Assembly: GCF_001713395.1 (NCBI RefSeq)
Contig: NZ_CP016450.1
Coordinates: 4,083,869-4,147,868, forward strand
Length of the DNA stretch: 64,000 bases
Source of the DNA: Sinorhizobium sp. RAC02
GTDB taxonomy: Bacteria; Pseudomonadota; Alphaproteobacteria; Rhizobiales; Rhizobiaceae
Direction of reading: 5' to 3'
Position numbers and translations under genes: made by a program. The first letter of the stretch is position 1. Every line of letters begins with the position of its first letter. Below, piece after piece: positions 62,971 through 64,000 of this stretch. The notes under the pieces were generated by a model. That model was not told the origin of the DNA. It did not search any database and worked only from the letters and a program-made list of their open reading frames with translations.

Positions 62971-64000
62971 AGTGGCCATTCTCGCTTTTCCAGACCAAGG
63001 ACCGGGACCTCAACGGGAACCGGTTCCATCAGGAGTATGTCATCGAACGCGATATCATCGCGACCGAGAAGCACCTGAAGGTGACCGCATCGCTTGCTGC
63101 CGGCCTGCGGATCGCCGAGGGCGTGGCCGCGATGCCGATCATCACCGGCCTGAAGTCCTACGACGACATGGGCCGTATGATCCGCATGCCTGTCGTCGAG
63201 GGCGAACTGGCCGAACGGCTAGGCCAGAAGCCGAACGACTACATGACGCCGATCGAGTTCGTCGAGTGCCTGACCCTGCATGCGGTCTTCGACGGTGTCG
63301 GCCGGGCCTACATCGACCGCGGATATCGAGGCCGCATCAAGCGGCTGATCCCGATCGTCGACGGACAGGTCCGCACGGTTCGCGACCCGGAAACTGCGAA
63401 GGTGACCTATTCCGGCAGCATTCCCGGTATCGGCTCGGTCGAAGGGCTGACCCGGGAAGATTTCATCGAGATTTCGAACCCCCGCTGGGACGATCTCGAA
63501 GGCTTGGACATCACCTCGGAGATCAAGAAAGTTCTCGGGCTTTCGATGACGCTGGAAGAGCGCCAGGTCGACGACGGCAAGAAGAAGGCGGTCCGCGGCT
63601 ACATCACCACCGATCTGACCCTAGGTGACGACGCGGCGGCGGCAATTGAGGAGGCGTTGAAGGACAAGCTGCCCGGGACGCCGATCTTCGATACCGGTGC
63701 CAACTACAAGAGCATCGTACCGACGCAGGCCGAAATGGAGCTGCTGGCGACGCGCAAATTCCTCATCGAGGAGGTGGCGCGGGCCTACGGCATTCATCCG
63801 ATTTTTCTCGCGCATGACGCCGCCGGTCAGTCTCTGACCCGTATCGCTGATGCGATGGATTATCACGTCACGGTCACGCTTCAGCCGTGGGCGCGGCGCT
63901 GGGAGCAGGGCATTGCGTTTTCTATGCTCAAGCCGAACCAGTTCGTGAACCTCGACGAGACGCAATATTACCGCGGCGATCTCAAGACGATCGGCGAGTA
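62967..64000 (+). CDS. HK97-family phage portal protein, 3'-partial
   Basis: 344 codons to the window edge without a stop. Begins MKWPFSLFQTKDRDLNG; KVTASLAAGLRIAEGVAAMPII, TPIEFVECLTLHAVFDGVGRAYIDRG, RKFLIEEVARAYGIHPIFLAHD and DETQYYRGD are in portal order. The 12-subunit ring is the door for DNA at the capsid vertex and a docking site for terminase. The start overlaps the terminase stop. The C-terminal end lies beyond 64000. Confidence 0.9.
   Translation, partial: MKWPFSLFQTKDRDLNGNRFHQEYVIERDIIATEKHLKVTASLAAGLRIAEGVAAMPIITGLKSYDDMGRMIRMPVVEGELAERLGQKPNDYMTPIEFVECLTLHAVFDGVGRAYIDRGYRGRIKRLIPIVDGQVRTVRDPETAKVTYSGSIPGIGSVEGLTREDFIEISNPRWDDLEGLDITSEIKKVLGLSMTLEERQVDDGKKKAVRGYITTDLTLGDDAAAAIEEALKDKLPGTPIFDTGANYKSIVPTQAEMELLATRKFLIEEVARAYGIHPIFLAHDAAGQSLTRIADAMDYHVTVTLQPWARRWEQGIAFSMLKPNQFVNLDETQYYRGDLKTIGE

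Larger units (their letters stand above)
45835..64000. mobile_element. Prophage integrated at tRNA-Met, right end outside the window
   Basis: Begins at the recombinase 3' end overlapping the tRNA and continues through a leftward lysogeny block, rightward early genes, a reverse-strand cargo block and rightward late genes (HNH endonuclease, small and large terminase, HK97-type portal). The gene types and order are those of a temperate siphovirus. The right attachment site, predicted to repeat part of the tRNA 3' half, must lie beyond 64000. Confidence 0.93.

Noticed and set aside
45802..64000. Search for a second tRNA fragment marking the right attachment site inside the window
   Set aside because: No repeat of the tRNA 3' half was seen before 64000, consistent with late phage genes continuing past the edge.

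Overview
This window reads as the chromosome of an alphaproteobacterium of the Rhizobiaceae (Rhizobium, Agrobacterium, Shinella or Ensifer-like). GC is high, and the gene order ruvC-ruvA-ruvB / ybgC-tolQRAB-pal-cpoB / tilS-ftsH-glmM is typical of that group. A CtrA/ChpT/SciP cell-cycle locus, rhizobial-type flagellin and RopB-like outer-membrane proteins point the same way. The sequence alone does not settle the genus.

Layout of the resident chromosome (1-45.8 kb). 1-5 kb: end of a luciferase-like oxidoreductase, then ruvCAB with a VapBC-type toxin-antitoxin pair lodged between ruvC and ruvA, then a Tat-exported metallophosphoesterase. 5-16.5 kb: Tol-Pal envelope machine, tilS, ftsH and glmM, several closed by clear intrinsic terminators. 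16.5-23.5 kb: a more variable stretch with an orphan hypothetical gene, an unusually long flagellin, a substrate-binding protein and permease facing each other without an ATPase, and two paralogous outer-membrane barrels. 23.5-38 kb: serC-serA behind a structured leader, a chemoreceptor, an EamA exporter, purA, a very acidic/proline-rich membrane protein, rpoH, an RluA-type pseudouridine synthase and a SpoU methyltransferase. 38-44.3 kb: a cell-cycle block with eipA, chpT, a receiver protein, ctrA, a fliJ-like gene, sciP and a LuxR-type regulator. TTAA-N7-TTAA-like CtrA sites lie upstream of flagellin, eipA/chpT and sciP, and five GANTC (CcrM) sites sit in the ctrA upstream region, so most of the circuit (phosphotransferase, response regulator, inhibitor, outputs) can be read from a few kilobases. 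mnmA and an elongator-type tRNA-Met(CAT) end the resident segment.

From about 45.8 kb to the right edge lies a prophage integrated at tRNA-Met. A serine recombinase is transcribed toward the tRNA, and its last codons are the antisense of the tRNA 3' half; its TGA stop lies over the anticodon. Then come a leftward lysogeny block (small genes, a Tat-signal protein, ORF6N antirepressor-like protein, XRE regulator, S24-like repressor lacking the catalytic dyad), a rightward early block (Cro/YdaS-like protein, HTH replication-type protein, DUF6074, a membrane-anchored RNase HI), and a reverse-strand two-TM 'moron'. A reverse-strand cargo block follows (56.5-59.1 kb) with many very small secreted or membrane proteins and a DUF2383 ferritin-like protein. 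Late genes finish the window: HNH endonuclease, small and large terminase, HK97-type portal. The portal runs off the window, so the right attachment site is not visible.

The points most worth following are the tRNA-antisense recombinase tail, the cargo block of tiny genes (with one clear frameshift), the reverse-strand membrane moron, the membrane-tethered RNase HI, the toxin-antitoxin operator inside the ruv operon, and the compact CtrA regulon.
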